NCBI RefSeq assembly: GCF_029960645.1
Contig: NZ_JASBQY010000003.1
Location: forward strand, 246,679 to 310,678
DNA: 64,000 nt
Origin: Arthrobacter sp. AL12
GTDB taxonomy: Bacteria > Actinomycetota > Actinomycetes > Actinomycetales > Micrococcaceae
Direction of reading: 5' to 3'
The notes beneath the pieces were generated by a model. The model was given only the letters and a program-made list of their open reading frames with translations. It searched no databases and was not told where the DNA came from. How positions within the stretch are numbered: position 1 is the stretch's first letter; the number at the start of each line of letters is the position of its first letter. Positions 39,310 to 48,536 of this stretch are shown here, piece by piece. Made by a program: the position numbers and the translations under genes.

Positions 39310-39849
39310 ATGCGCAGTTCATACCCGGCAGGTGGATTCCGCGGCAACAATGTCGACAGCATGTGGGAGGCCGTTGAGGAGTTGCGTTCGAGGTTCGAGA
39401 AGCGCGCGGGTTCCCGCGCGGGGCGGGGCGAGGTGCGCTCGGCCGTGCTGGCCCTGCTCGCCGAGCGGTCGATGCACGGCTACCAGATCATTCGTGAAAT
39501 CGAGGAGCGCAGCGGAGGCAGCTGGAAGCCCAGCGCGGGCTCCGTCTATCCCACTCTCCAGCTGCTGGCTGACGAGGGCCTCATCCGTGCCGAGGAATCC
39601 AACGGCCGGAAGATCTATTCGCTGACAGAAGCGGGCCGGGAGGCCGTAGCGGGTGCCGACGCGTCAGCGCCCTGGGACTCGACCGCACCGGCGTCGGCGG
39701 GGTTCGCGGCGCTGCCCAAGGCGGGCGTCGAGCTCGCACAAGCCGCGTCCCAGGTGGGCCGCACCGGCACGCCGGAGCAGGTGCAGGAAGCCGTGGCGGT
39801 GCTCAACGACGCGCGTCGCCGGCTGTACGCGATCCTCGCCCAGGGCTGA
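39310..39849 (+). CDS. PadR-family transcriptional regulator
   Basis: The 179-residue protein has a winged-helix PadR domain: VRSAVLALLAERSMHGYQII, the recognition region GGSWKPSAGSVYPTLQLL, and the wing DEGLIRAEESNGRKIYSLTEAGR. The C-terminal 60 residues form an Ala-rich helix for dimerisation (LAQAASQVGRTGTPEQVQEA). PadR proteins sense ligands and repress their own or a neighbouring gene. The ATG at 39310 has GAGGAGAG upstream. The ABC1 kinase gene begins 5 bases after its stop, so the two are one operon, a pairing that points to regulation of the kinase. Confidence 0.92.
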   Translation: MRSSYPAGGFRGNNVDSMWEAVEELRSRFEKRAGSRAGRGEVRSAVLALLAERSMHGYQIIREIEERSGGSWKPSAGSVYPTLQLLADEGLIRAEESNGRKIYSLTEAGREAVAGADASAPWDSTAPASAGFAALPKAGVELAQAASQVGRTGTPEQVQEAVAVLNDARRRLYAILAQG

Positions 39850-39854
39850 CCGGG

Positions 39855-41567
39855 GTGACGTCGGCTCGCCGGGACCGCGCAGATCCGCTACCCCGCGGCG
39901 GGGCCTACCGCGCCCGTTACCGTCGCATCCTGCGCTTCGCCGCGTGGCATCTCGCGGTGACCTGGTGGTTTGAGCTGTTCCTTCCTCGTCTCGGGCTGGT
40001 GAGGGTTGCCGAGCGCACCAGGGCGAAGCGGATGCTGCTCTTCGCGCAGCGCTTCCATGTCATGGCAGTGGACCTCGGCGGTCTCATGATCAAGGTCGGT
40101 CAGTTCCTGTCCTCCAGGCTCGACGTGCTCCCGCCCGAGATCACCAAGGAGCTGGAGGGGCTGCAGGATGAGGTGCCCCCGGTGTCCTTCTCTGCGATCC
40201 GCACCCTCGCCGAAGCTGAGCTGGGCGCGCCGCTGGAACAGTTGTTTGCCTCGGTCGAGGAGACACCGATCGCAGCAGCGTCCCTCGGGCAGGCGCACCG
40301 GGCGCGGCTTCGCGCGGGCGACGCCGCCGACACCGGGCTTGATTGTGTTGTGCTCAAGGTCCAGCGGCCGGGCATCGACGCGATTGTCGACGTCGATCTG
40401 GCGGCGCTGCGCAAGGTCGCCGGCTGGCTCAGCCGGGTTCGCCTGGTGTCCGACCGGGCCGACATGCCCGCCCTGGTTGAGGAGTTTGCGGAGACCAGCC
40501 TGGAGGAGATCGACTACCTGCATGAGGGGGCGAACGCGGAGCGGTTCGCGGCTGAATTTGCCGATGACGCCCGGGTGGGCGTGCCCGACGTCGTCTGGGA
40601 GCGGAGCACCCGCCGCGTGCTCACGCTCGAAGACGTCACGGCGATCAAGATCACGGACACGGCAGCGCTGCTGGCCGCGGGCATCGATCCGGCGCAGGTT
40701 GCTCCCGTTTTCGCCTCGGTCATGTTCGACCAGATGTTCACGACGGGTTTTTTCCACGCCGATCCCCACCCCGGCAACATCTTTGTCACGCCGGATAACA
40801 GTCCATCCGCAGAGCGCCCCTGGAAGCTTACGTTCATCGACTTCGGCATGATGGGCGAGGTTCCGGCGAGCACGCGCAGCGGGCTGCGGAAGCTGCTCAT
40901 CGCGGCCGCTTCGCGTGACGGCGAGGGGCTGGTGACCGCCATCCGGAACGTGGGTGTGCTGGTGCCCTCGGCCGACACGGTGGAGCTTGAGCGGGCAATG
41001 ACGCACCTCTTCGCCCGCTTCGGCGGGATGGGCTTCGCCGAGCTTCGCGAGGTGGACCCCCGGGAGTTCCGGGACTTTGCGGTGGAGTTCGGCGACGTGG
41101 TCCGGTCCCTGCCGTTTCAGCTGCCGGAGAATTTCCTGCTCATCATCCGGGCCATGTCGCTGACCTCGGGAGTGTGCAGCTCGCTGGATGCACGGTTCAA
41201 TCTCTGGGACTCGGTGGAACCCTACGCGGCGCAGCTGCTGCGCGACGAGCGCGGCAACATCGCCCAGGACGTGGCCCAGCAGGCGATCGACACCGCCGGA
41301 CTGGCCCTGGGCCTGCCGAAACGGTTGGATCGGCTCCTGACCCGGCTGGAGGACGGTTCACTGGCGGTCGCCACTCCGCGCCTCGAGCAGCAGGTCAAGC
41401 GGCTGGACCGCACGGTGCAGCGGTCGGCCTCGGCCCTGGTCTTCGGTGCCCTGCTCATCGCAGGTTCCGTGGCCCGCGCGGATGACACGGTGCTCGGCAG
41501 CGTCCTCATGCTCGCGTCGGTGGTTCCGCTGCTGCACGGACTGTGGGCGGGGCGCAGCGGCCTCTGA
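39855..41567 (+). CDS. ABC1 atypical kinase (AarF/UbiB/ADCK family)
   Basis: Membrane-associated protein-kinase-like ATPase, 570 residues. The family KxGQ motif is present as IKVGQFLSSRLDVLPPEI, the Ala-rich nucleotide loop as PIAAASLGQAHRARL, the VLKVQRPG lysine strand, the catalytic region HADPHPGNIF and the metal-binding FIDFGMMGEV. Two C-terminal hydrophobic segments (ASALVFGALLIAGSVARA; VLGSVLMLASVVPLLHGLW) form the usual membrane anchor. UbiB-type proteins act in quinone synthesis or lipid trafficking; here the partner is the upstream PadR. A second, frameshifted homologue lies at 45467-46745. Confidence 0.93.
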   Translation: MTSARRDRADPLPRGGAYRARYRRILRFAAWHLAVTWWFELFLPRLGLVRVAERTRAKRMLLFAQRFHVMAVDLGGLMIKVGQFLSSRLDVLPPEITKELEGLQDEVPPVSFSAIRTLAEAELGAPLEQLFASVEETPIAAASLGQAHRARLRAGDAADTGLDCVVLKVQRPGIDAIVDVDLAALRKVAGWLSRVRLVSDRADMPALVEEFAETSLEEIDYLHEGANAERFAAEFADDARVGVPDVVWERSTRRVLTLEDVTAIKITDTAALLAAGIDPAQVAPVFASVMFDQMFTTGFFHADPHPGNIFVTPDNSPSAERPWKLTFIDFGMMGEVPASTRSGLRKLLIAAASRDGEGLVTAIRNVGVLVPSADTVELERAMTHLFARFGGMGFAELREVDPREFRDFAVEFGDVVRSLPFQLPENFLLIIRAMSLTSGVCSSLDARFNLWDSVEPYAAQLLRDERGNIAQDVAQQAIDTAGLALGLPKRLDRLLTRLEDGSLAVATPRLEQQVKRLDRTVQRSASALVFGALLIAGSVARADDTVLGSVLMLASVVPLLHGLWAGRSGL

Positions 41568-41603
41568 CAGCCCGATATCCTGTCCAGTGAGACGAGGAGA
41601 ATC

Positions 41604-42071
41604 ATGACCACCCTGAAAGAACAACTGCACGCCGACGTCGTCGGCCACATGAAGGACCGCAACAAGGTCGCGCTCACTACGGTGCGCAACGTCCTGGGCG
41701 AAATCGAAACCCGCGAGAAGTCCGGCAAGACCCCGATCGTGCTGGACGACGCCCAGGTGACGTCCCTGCTGCAGAAGGAAGCCGCCAAGCGCCGCGACAC
41801 CGCCCGCATCTACACCGAGGCGGGGGAGGCCGAACGGGCCGCGGCGGAAATCGCCGAAGCCGAGATCATCGAGGCCTACCTGCCGCAGGCACTGACTGCC
41901 GCCGAGGTGGAGTCGATTGTCGACGAGGTGATTGCCGACCTCACCGCCGGCGGCACTGAATTGACGATGCGCCAGCTGGGCGCGGTGATGAAGCCGGTGA
42001 CCGCCAAGGTCGCCGGACGCTTCGACGGCAAAGCCGTCAGCGAGATGGTACGCAGCCGCATCGCACAGTGA
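41604..42071 (+). CDS. GatB/YqeY domain protein
   Basis: The 155-residue protein (LKEQLHADVVGHMKDRNKVAL at its start) is entirely the YqeY fold, the helical tail domain found at the C-terminus of the amidotransferase subunit GatB. Free-standing YqeY is thought to bind tRNA or assist tRNA-dependent amidation, but its role is not proven. Conserved parts include IIEAYLPQALTAAEVESIV and MRQLGAVMKPVTAKVAGRFD. Start ATG has GAGGAGAATC upstream; TATCCT (41576-41581) may be its -10. 36 bases separate it from the ABC1 kinase. Confidence 0.92.
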   Translation: MTTLKEQLHADVVGHMKDRNKVALTTVRNVLGEIETREKSGKTPIVLDDAQVTSLLQKEAAKRRDTARIYTEAGEAERAAAEIAEAEIIEAYLPQALTAAEVESIVDEVIADLTAGGTELTMRQLGAVMKPVTAKVAGRFDGKAVSEMVRSRIAQ

Positions 42072-42172
42072 CAGGACGCCCGCCTGTATCCTGAGAAGGT
42101 GCGTCCCGCCGCATACGTCAGTCTCCGATCCGCCCCTCGGACTCTGGGATTGGAACTCTTATCGCAACCGCC

Positions 42173-43354
42173 GTGCCGGATCAACCCCTGGCAGTCCCGA
42201 CGCCCTCCCGCACGCCCCCGCAGGCAGCCGCGGAGGATGCCCCTGCCGTCGTGACGTGGGCAGAGGGCGGCCAGAGCAGGACCGCCCGCTGGCGGTCGGC
42301 GAACGGACGGCCTGCGCCCGCCCGCATCGAAGTGGTCACCGACTCGCTCACCGCCGATGAGGCGAACCGGATGGCGTCCCAGGGCACCGCGATGCTCTGG
42401 CAGGGTGATTTCCACAACGCGCGGCAGATCCTCAACGCCCTGGACCGGCGCGTGGGCTCCGGGAAGAAAAAGACCGCTCCCACCCCGGCCGATGAGTTCT
42501 ACCGGCACCGCCAGTCCCGCTCGCACCGGGCACGCATTCTCGGCCTGCTGCTGGTTCCGCTTGACCCCGGACCGGCGGTGCCGCTGCGGCGGGCCCCGGA
42601 TCTCCGGCAGGCCGCCGAGGAGGCCTACGGGGACATCGGCGAGCCTTCCGTGGTGTCGCTCCACGAACTCGTCGGGGCCATCGGAGCGCACGAGTGGCGA
42701 AAGAACGGCGTCTACGTCGAGGCCCTGCAGGACCGGATCCACCCGCACTACGGCACGTTCTTCCCGACCCGCAGCGAATACGTCGATCTGGTGGCCGCAG
42801 CTCCGCTGCCCTCCGACAGCCTGGCGTTCGACGTCGGCACAGGCACCGGTGTGCTCGCTGCCGTGCTCGCCCGCCGCGGCGTCCGCCGGGTGGTGGCGAC
42901 GGACAACGAACCCCGCGCGATTGCCTGCGCCGGCGAGAATTTCCGGAATCTGGGCGTCCAGGACAGGGCAGAAGCGGTCCTGACCGACATGTTCCCGGCC
43001 GGCCGTGCGCCGCTCATCGTGTGCAACCCGCCGTGGATTCCGGCCACGCCGCACTCGTCCCTGGACAATGCCGTCTACGACCCCGGCAGCCGGATGCTGT
43101 TCCGTTTCCTGAACGAGCTCTCCGACCATCTGGAGCCGGGCGGTGAGGGGTGGCTCGTCCTCTCGGACCTGGCCGAGCACCTGGGGCTGCGGTCCCGTGC
43201 CGACCTGCTGGGCGCCGTCGGGGCCGCCGGGCTGAAGGTGCTGGAACGGTCCGACACCAGGCCAACCCACCCCAAGGCATCCGACCAAAACGATCCCTTG
43301 TTCGGTGCCCGGTCGGCCGAAGTCACCTCGCTGTGGCGGCTCGTGCCCCGTTAG
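42173..43354 (+). CDS. HemK-like class I SAM-dependent methyltransferase
   Basis: The 393-residue protein has a C-terminal Rossmann methyltransferase domain with motif I LAFDVGTGTGVLAAVLARRG, motif II VVATDNE and the NPPW motif IV (VCNPPWIPATP), which marks N-methylation of an amide or amino group as in PrmC or RlmF/RsmC relatives. An N-terminal domain of about 170 residues (QGTAMLWQGDFHNARQIL) has the look of an RsmC/DUF7059-like substrate domain. Target unknown, probably rRNA or a release factor. The GTG start lacks a good ribosome site; a TATCCT box lies at 42087-42092, 80 bases upstream. Confidence 0.82.
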   Translation: MPDQPLAVPTPSRTPPQAAAEDAPAVVTWAEGGQSRTARWRSANGRPAPARIEVVTDSLTADEANRMASQGTAMLWQGDFHNARQILNALDRRVGSGKKKTAPTPADEFYRHRQSRSHRARILGLLLVPLDPGPAVPLRRAPDLRQAAEEAYGDIGEPSVVSLHELVGAIGAHEWRKNGVYVEALQDRIHPHYGTFFPTRSEYVDLVAAAPLPSDSLAFDVGTGTGVLAAVLARRGVRRVVATDNEPRAIACAGENFRNLGVQDRAEAVLTDMFPAGRAPLIVCNPPWIPATPHSSLDNAVYDPGSRMLFRFLNELSDHLEPGGEGWLVLSDLAEHLGLRSRADLLGAVGAAGLKVLERSDTRPTHPKASDQNDPLFGARSAEVTSLWRLVPR

Positions 43355-43413
43355 TGCCGCGCTCCGCCGTGTGCCCCCTGCCGAACAGATCCTAAATCGA
43401 AAGAGAAATACCC

Positions 43414-45006
43414 ATGAGCCTGATCCGGCTGCAAGATGTCAGCGTGCGCTTCGACAACACCCAGATTCTCCGGGAAGCGTTCTTCCGCCTCGAGACGGGC
43501 GACCGGGTGGGCCTGATCGGCAAGAACGGCTCCGGTAAGACGACCATCCTCAAACTGGTCCTCGACCAAGTGACACCGGACACCGGCACCGTCACCCTGG
43601 AACTGGGCACCAAGGTGGGCTACTTCTCCCAGTTCTCCGAACTCAACGGGGACGCCACGATTCTTGAAGTCCTCGACGCGCTTTTTACCGAGATCAAGGC
43701 GATCGAGGCCGAGCTGGCCGCCATTGACGCCGCCATCGCCGCCGACCCGGCGGACGCCGAACTCGACCGCCTCATCAGCCGCCAGGCCGAGCTGTTCGAG
43801 GACATGGAACGGCTCGACGGCTGGGACTACCCGCGGCGCATCGACACCGTCCTCACCACACTGGGCTTCGACGCGGCGCACCGGAGCTGCGCCATCGACG
43901 AGCTGTCCGGCGGCTGGCGCAACCGCGCAGCCCTGGCCAAAATCCTGCTCGAAGGCCCCGACGTGCTGCTGCTCGACGAGCCGACGAACTTCCTGGACGT
44001 GGCCGGAGTCGAATGGCTCGAAAGCTGGTTCCGGGACTTCAAAGGCGCCGCGATCATCGTCTCGCACGACCGGAAGTTCCTCGACGCCGTCGTCACCCGG
44101 ATCATCGAGGTGGAAAACTTCCACCTGCACGAATACCCGGGCAACTTCGGCGAATACGTGGTGCAGAAACAGTTCCGCCTCAAGACCCTGGAACAGCAGT
44201 TCGTGCACGAATCGGAGCTCCTGGCCTTTGAGGCCGAGGGGATCTCCGACCGCCGCGAGGCGGCCAAGGCCGCCAGCAGCGGGCTGGGCAACCAGCTGGC
44301 CAAAATCAAGAAGTCCCGCACACCCCGCCCGGTCGACCAGATCGTCACCGAGATCTACGGCGGCCTGCACGTAAAGGACGTCCTCTGCAGGGTCGAGGGA
44401 CTGGGCAAGTCCTACGGCGAAAAGCTGCTGTTCGACGGCCTGAGCTTCGAGATCCGCCGCGGCAACCGGATCGTGGTGCTCGGCTCCAACGGCAGCGGCA
44501 AGTCCACGCTTCTGAAGGTCCTGACCGGCGAAGAGCGTGCCGATTCCGGCGAGGTGGCCTGGGCCAAGGGGCCAGGCTTCGTCTCCTACAACCAGATGCT
44601 CGAGGACCTCGACGACGCCGACACCGTCTCGCACGCGGTCAACGCGCTGCCTGACAGCCTGGCGTTCAGCGCCACGAAGAAGTCCGTCAACCGGTTCCTG
44701 GCGATGTTCCAGTTCTCCGAGGCGGACCTCAAGCAGAAGATCGGGAACCTCTCCGGCGGGCAGAAGGCGCGCGTCGCGATGGCGCAGTGCCTCCTGTCCG
44801 GTGCGTCGGTCCTGCTGCTGGATGAGCCGACCAACCACCTGGACATGTCCAGCACCCAGGTCATGGAACGCGCGCTTGTGCACTTCCCCGGCGCCGTTGT
44901 GGTGGTCAGCCACGACCGGTTCTTCAGCGAAAAAATCGCCAACCGGCACCTGGTGTTCGGCGCCGACGGCGCCGCGCCGGGCGAAATCGACGTCCGCGCC
45001 GCGTAG
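43414..45006 (+). CDS. ABC-F family ATPase
   Basis: Soluble twin-cassette ATPase that acts on the ribosome in translation or antibiotic protection. Cassette 1: GKNGSGKT, LSGGWRNRAAL, LLLDEPTNFLD. Cassette 2: GSNGSGKST, LSGGQKARVAM, LLLDEPTNHLD. Between them is the P-site tRNA-interaction linker (residues about 235-315). No membrane segments. The 530-residue length fits EttA/Uup-like ABC-F; the linker is not the long one of target-protection proteins, so a housekeeping role is more likely than resistance. Confidence 0.93.
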   Translation: MSLIRLQDVSVRFDNTQILREAFFRLETGDRVGLIGKNGSGKTTILKLVLDQVTPDTGTVTLELGTKVGYFSQFSELNGDATILEVLDALFTEIKAIEAELAAIDAAIAADPADAELDRLISRQAELFEDMERLDGWDYPRRIDTVLTTLGFDAAHRSCAIDELSGGWRNRAALAKILLEGPDVLLLDEPTNFLDVAGVEWLESWFRDFKGAAIIVSHDRKFLDAVVTRIIEVENFHLHEYPGNFGEYVVQKQFRLKTLEQQFVHESELLAFEAEGISDRREAAKAASSGLGNQLAKIKKSRTPRPVDQIVTEIYGGLHVKDVLCRVEGLGKSYGEKLLFDGLSFEIRRGNRIVVLGSNGSGKSTLLKVLTGEERADSGEVAWAKGPGFVSYNQMLEDLDDADTVSHAVNALPDSLAFSATKKSVNRFLAMFQFSEADLKQKIGNLSGGQKARVAMAQCLLSGASVLLLDEPTNHLDMSSTQVMERALVHFPGAVVVVSHDRFFSEKIANRHLVFGADGAAPGEIDVRAA

Positions 45007-45093
45007 GGCCGGTCAACCCAGACAGCTCGCGGGGAATGTGACCGCACGTCATCCGGACCCCCTCAACCGCCGTGTCCGCGGGATAATGGAATC

Positions 45094-45408
45094 ATGACCG
45101 AACAGGACCAGGACCGCGACCCCTGGGAGGAGTTCGACCGGCTTAGCCCGGCGGGACCTGACAAGGTGGCGGGGTACCCCGGGGGTGAACCCGTGGGCTT
45201 CGGCTTCCGCACGGGCGTCCGCAGCGCGAAGGTAGCCATCGGATTCGCCGTCTACGCCCTGACCCTGGGCACGATCCTCGTGGTGGTCGGCGCCGTCGTC
45301 TTTATCGGCGAAAGCCAGTGGCTGCTGCTCGGGCTGATGGTGCTGATCGAGGCGGTGTTTGTCCTGGCGTTTCGCCGGCTGGTCGCGCAGGCCCGGCGGC
45401 GCCGCTGA
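45094..45408 (+). CDS. Small two-helix membrane protein of unknown function
   Basis: The 104-residue protein has an acidic N-terminus (EQDQDRDPWEEFDRL), a Gly-rich linker and two transmembrane helices (VAIGFAVYALTLGTILVVVG; SQWLLLGLMVLIEAVFVLAF), ending in RRRR. No family recognised. The ATG follows GATAAT (45082-45087) by 6 bases, a good -10 box for leaderless translation, which supports it being a real gene. It is convergent with the broken ABC1 kinase. Confidence 0.7.
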   Translation: MTEQDQDRDPWEEFDRLSPAGPDKVAGYPGGEPVGFGFRTGVRSAKVAIGFAVYALTLGTILVVVGAVVFIGESQWLLLGLMVLIEAVFVLAFRRLVAQARRRR

Positions 45409-45466
45409 AGCCCAGACGCCGCCGCAGCCCAGAAGCCGCTGAGCGCCCAGGCGTAGTGCGGCCGCG

Positions 45467-46745
45467 CTATTTCCGGTGCCGGGAGGTCAGGGCCAGGTAG
45501 ACCCCCAGCGCGCCGACACCGCCGATTCCCGCGGTGAAGAGGGTCTTCGGCCAGTTCCGCCAGTTCTCCGGCTGGGCGGACACCAGTTCCCCGACGGCGT
45601 TGATCAGGGCGGCGGTGATCAGTCCGGCGACGATCCGGTTCCCGGTCTTCTCCGCTTTGTCCATCAGCCGGTCCAGCTCCTCGGCCCGGAAGTGAATGTC
45701 GATGCCTCCGCGCTCCAGGACATCCACCACCCGGCGCATGATCTCCGGCGCCTCCGTCCCGAAGCGCAGGGCCCAGGTCCGTCTGCAGCCCGCCGAAGCG
45801 GCCGCCTGCCTGCGCCCCGCACAGGCGGACCAGGGCCGTGGTCAGCCGGGCGGCGTCCTGGTCCACGACGGCGACCAGCATCCTGACCAGCTGGTCACGC
45901 GCCGAGTCGCCGATGTGGCCGACCATGCCGAAATCGATGATGCCCAGCCGCCCATCCGCCTCCACGAAGAAGTTTCCCGGATGCGGGTCAGCGTGGAAGA
46001 ACCCGTCCTCGAACACCATCTTCAGCGGGACGTTGCAGGCCGCCGGGCCAGCTCCCCGGCGTCGATCCCCGCCTCCCGCAGGGCGGCCGCGTCGTCGACT
46101 TTGATGCCACGGATCCGCTCCAGTGTCAGGACCCGGGCTGTTGTGGTGTCCCAGAAGACCAGGGGGATGTGGACGCGGCCGTCGCCGGTGAAGTTCGCGG
46201 CGAAGTGCTCCTCGTTGACCTGGGCCACGACGCCGGGCCGGCGCACTTTGACCACGACGTCGATGCCCCGGCTGCCGGGGGCCGCGGCACCGGGGATGCC
46301 TGATGCAGCCTCCTCCGGGTCCAGAGTGATCCGGCCGCAGTGGGCCTGGCCGATGGGCCGGTGGCGAGGGGGGTGTCGTCGAGCGACGCGAGCAGCCGGT
46401 CCGCTGCGGTGCCGAGCTCCTCGGTGATGACGGCGCGGACCTCGGCGGCTGCAATGGGCGGGGACGCGTCCTGGAGTTTGGCAAGCTCGGTGGCGTACTC
46501 CGGCGGAAGCACGTCGGTGCGCGTCGACTCGATCTGGCCGAACTTGATGTAGACGGCGCCCAGGTCTTCGAGCGCGAGCCGGACGCGCACCGGCAGGCTC
46601 AAGCCCGGGGCGGACGCCGGCGCCGCGCCGCGGCCCCGTCCGCGGGCCGGACCCGGTCCAGCCCAAGGGTCCCCAGCGCGAAGCCCAGCCCATGCCTCGT
46701 CAGGGTTTCCACGATGTCCCGGAACCGGTCCCGCCGTGCGCTCAT
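45467..46745 (-). pseudogene. Frameshifted ABC1 kinase (AarF/UbiB family)
   Basis: Reading on the complement, family motifs are preserved but split over five frame segments: [15 protein letters not shown] (from 46745, stop 46599-46601), [19 protein letters not shown] (frame to about 46360), IGQAH and [13 protein letters not shown] (to about 46045), FHADPHPGNFF and GIIDFGMVGH (to about 45780), and MRRVVDVLERGGID with the anchor helix (to 45467). Each junction needs a one-base indel; for example at about 46044 one G is missing between RR and ACNVPLK. Intact neighbours, conserved motifs and no stop codons within segments point to very recent decay or sequence error. A full-length relative is at 39855-41567. 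Confidence 0.85.
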
Positions 46746-46786
46746 GACGCCAGACTACACTCGGGTCCGCCAGACGGATCCGTCCG

Positions 46787-47782
46787 TCAGAGCCAGCCCT
46801 TCCGCTTGAAGATGCCGTACATCAGGGCGGCGGTGGAGCCCATCAGCCCGATGGCCATCGGGTAGCCGTAGCTCCACTGCAGCTCCGGCATCCCGTCAAA
46901 GTTCATGCCGTAGATGCCCGCCACAATGGACGGGGCGAAGAAGATGGCCGCCCAGGACGAGATCTTCTTGACCTGCTCATTCTGCTCGGCGCTGGCCTCG
47001 TTCTGCCGGTTGGCCGTCAGCGTGCCGTCCAGGGTGAGGGCGTTCTGCAGGAGGTCCCGGAAGGAATCGGCACGGGAGATCAGCCGCTCCACGTGGTCTT
47101 CGACGTCGCGGAGGTTGTGCTGGAGCTCGGGTTTCACTTCATATTTCTCGAAGCCGCCCCGGAGCAGCTGCATCATGGCGGGGAGCGGATGGATCGCGCG
47201 CTGGAACTGGATGACTTCGCGTGCCAGTTCGTAGATCCGCCGCGAGACCGTGGAGTCGCCGCTGAACAGCTGGTCCTCGATCTCATCAATGTCGTTCTCC
47301 AGGCCGGACACGACAGGTACGTAGTCGTCCACCACCTGGTCCATCAGGGCGTATAGCACAGCCTCGGGGCCGTGGCAGAGGAGGTCGGGGCGCTTCTCCA
47401 TTTTTCGCCGCACCTGTGCCACCCCGCCGGTTTCGGCGTGCCGGACGGTGACGACGAAGTTCTTCCCGGTGAACACGTGGAGTTCACCGAATTCCACGGT
47501 TTCCGTCGCGTCGAGGTACCGCGCCGGCCGCAGCACCGTGAAGAGGATGTCGTCGTAGCGTTCGAGCTTGGGGCGCTGGTGGGCCGAAATGGCGTCTTCC
47601 ACGGCGAGGCTGTGCAGCCCGAACTCCGCGGCGACAGCGGCCATTTCAGCCTCCGTCGGCCGGTACAGTCCGATCCACGCCATCCCGCCGTGCCGGCTCA
47701 GGGTCTCAAAGGTCTGCTCGAGGCTCTGCGGCTCGGCGCTGCGCACGCCGTCAACGTAGACGGCGTTATCGATGATAGTCAC
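46787..47782 (-). CDS. corA: CorA-family magnesium/cobalt transporter
   Basis: Pentameric Mg2+ (Co2+, Ni2+) channel of the inner membrane. The 331-residue protein has the large cytoplasmic funnel, the long helix with two transmembrane helices at the end ([40 protein letters not shown]) and the signature [10 protein letters not shown], whose GMN is required for transport. The basic C-terminus KRKGWL is typical. The GTG start (47782) is 6 bases after GATAAT (47789-47794 complement), implying leaderless expression. Convergent with nothing closer than the broken kinase. Confidence 0.96.
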   Translation of the reverse strand: MTIIDNAVYVDGVRSAEPQSLEQTFETLSRHGGMAWIGLYRPTEAEMAAVAAEFGLHSLAVEDAISAHQRPKLERYDDILFTVLRPARYLDATETVEFGELHVFTGKNFVVTVRHAETGGVAQVRRKMEKRPDLLCHGPEAVLYALMDQVVDDYVPVVSGLENDIDEIEDQLFSGDSTVSRRIYELAREVIQFQRAIHPLPAMMQLLRGGFEKYEVKPELQHNLRDVEDHVERLISRADSFRDLLQNALTLDGTLTANRQNEASAEQNEQVKKISSWAAIFFAPSIVAGIYGMNFDGMPELQWSYGYPMAIGLMGSTAALMYGIFKRKGWL

Positions 47783-47858
47783 GGGCTCATTATCCAGTCT
47801 TCTGTGGCCGTGGCCGCCCAGGACGGGCCGCCCCCGGGGTGAGGGCCGGGCGGACGGG

Positions 47859-48374
47859 TCACGAGGACCTGGCCGGTGCCAGCGAACTGCCCTGGGCCAG
47901 CCGGCTGATCAGCGGTTCGGTGCGGTACTGGATGTGGGTGTGCAGGGCCAGGACGGTTTCGGTCCGGATGACGCCCTTGATCCGGAGAATGGAGCGCAGC
48001 GCGGCCTGCAGGTTGTGGGTGTCGGTGGCCACCACGCGGCACCACACGTCGCCGCGTCCGGAGATCTCGTGGACCTCCAGAACCTGCGCGATCAGGCGCA
48101 GGGCTCCCACGACACCGTCGAGCTCCCGGTGGTTGACCTCGATCGTGACGAACGCGACGACGTCGTAGCCCACCGCCTCAAGATCAATCTCGCGGCCGCC
48201 GTCGTGCAGCAAACCCGAACGCTGCATGCGCCGGACGCGCGACTGCGCAGTGTTACGGGCAACGCCCAGTTTTTCGCTGAGGTCGCCGATCTGGATCCGC
48301 GGATCCCGGATCAGCTCCAGCAGGATTTTCAGGTCGGTGGGGTCCAGGCTGTTCAAATCGTCACTCCGGGTCAC
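47859..48374 (-). CDS. Lrp/AsnC-family regulator (adjacent to MFS gene)
   Basis: The 171-residue regulator has the AsnC-type helix-turn-helix (LDPTDLKILLELIRDPRIQI; SEKLGVARNTAQSRVRRMQ) and a C-terminal RAM ligand-binding domain (FVTIEVNHRELDGVVGAL; HEISGRGDVWCRVVATD). GTG 48374 is chosen because it begins just before the HTH; the frame stays open 136 codons further, through the divergent MFS gene. It is divergent from the MFS gene with 162 bases between them, containing the dyad at 48390-48406, so it most likely controls that transporter. Confidence 0.92.
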   Translation of the reverse strand: MTRSDDLNSLDPTDLKILLELIRDPRIQIGDLSEKLGVARNTAQSRVRRMQRSGLLHDGGREIDLEAVGYDVVAFVTIEVNHRELDGVVGALRLIAQVLEVHEISGRGDVWCRVVATDTHNLQAALRSILRIKGVIRTETVLALHTHIQYRTEPLISRLAQGSSLAPARSS

Positions 48375-48389
48375 TTGGGCGGCGGCTGA

Positions 48390-48406
48390 TTGATTGTTTT
48401 GATCAA
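48390..48406. promoter_or_regulatory. Candidate Lrp operator
   Basis: TTGAT-N7-ATCAA (48390-48394 and 48402-48406), an inverted repeat in AT-rich DNA just upstream of the Lrp start and 130 bases before the MFS start. Similar AT-rich dyads are typical Lrp/AsnC sites. Confidence 0.5.
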
Positions 48407-48536
48407 TTTTGGCACGGAATTTGGCTGCAACAAGCAGCAATGCAGCATTCTGGGAGTATCGAATCAGAACGGGCTGGCGATTCCCCATCGGGGGGAAGGC
48501 GCGGCCCGCTTTCATGCAAGGGGCAAGGGCAAGGTC

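Noticed and set aside
42099..42172. GTG at 42099 placed 6 bases after TATCCT, a leaderless-type start
   Set aside because: It is out of frame with the HemK-like methyltransferase and leads to an Arg/Pro-rich 50-codon frame without protein character.
43414..45006. ABC-F antibiotic-resistance protein
   Set aside because: The interdomain linker is short and there is no resistance context, so a housekeeping ABC-F is more likely.
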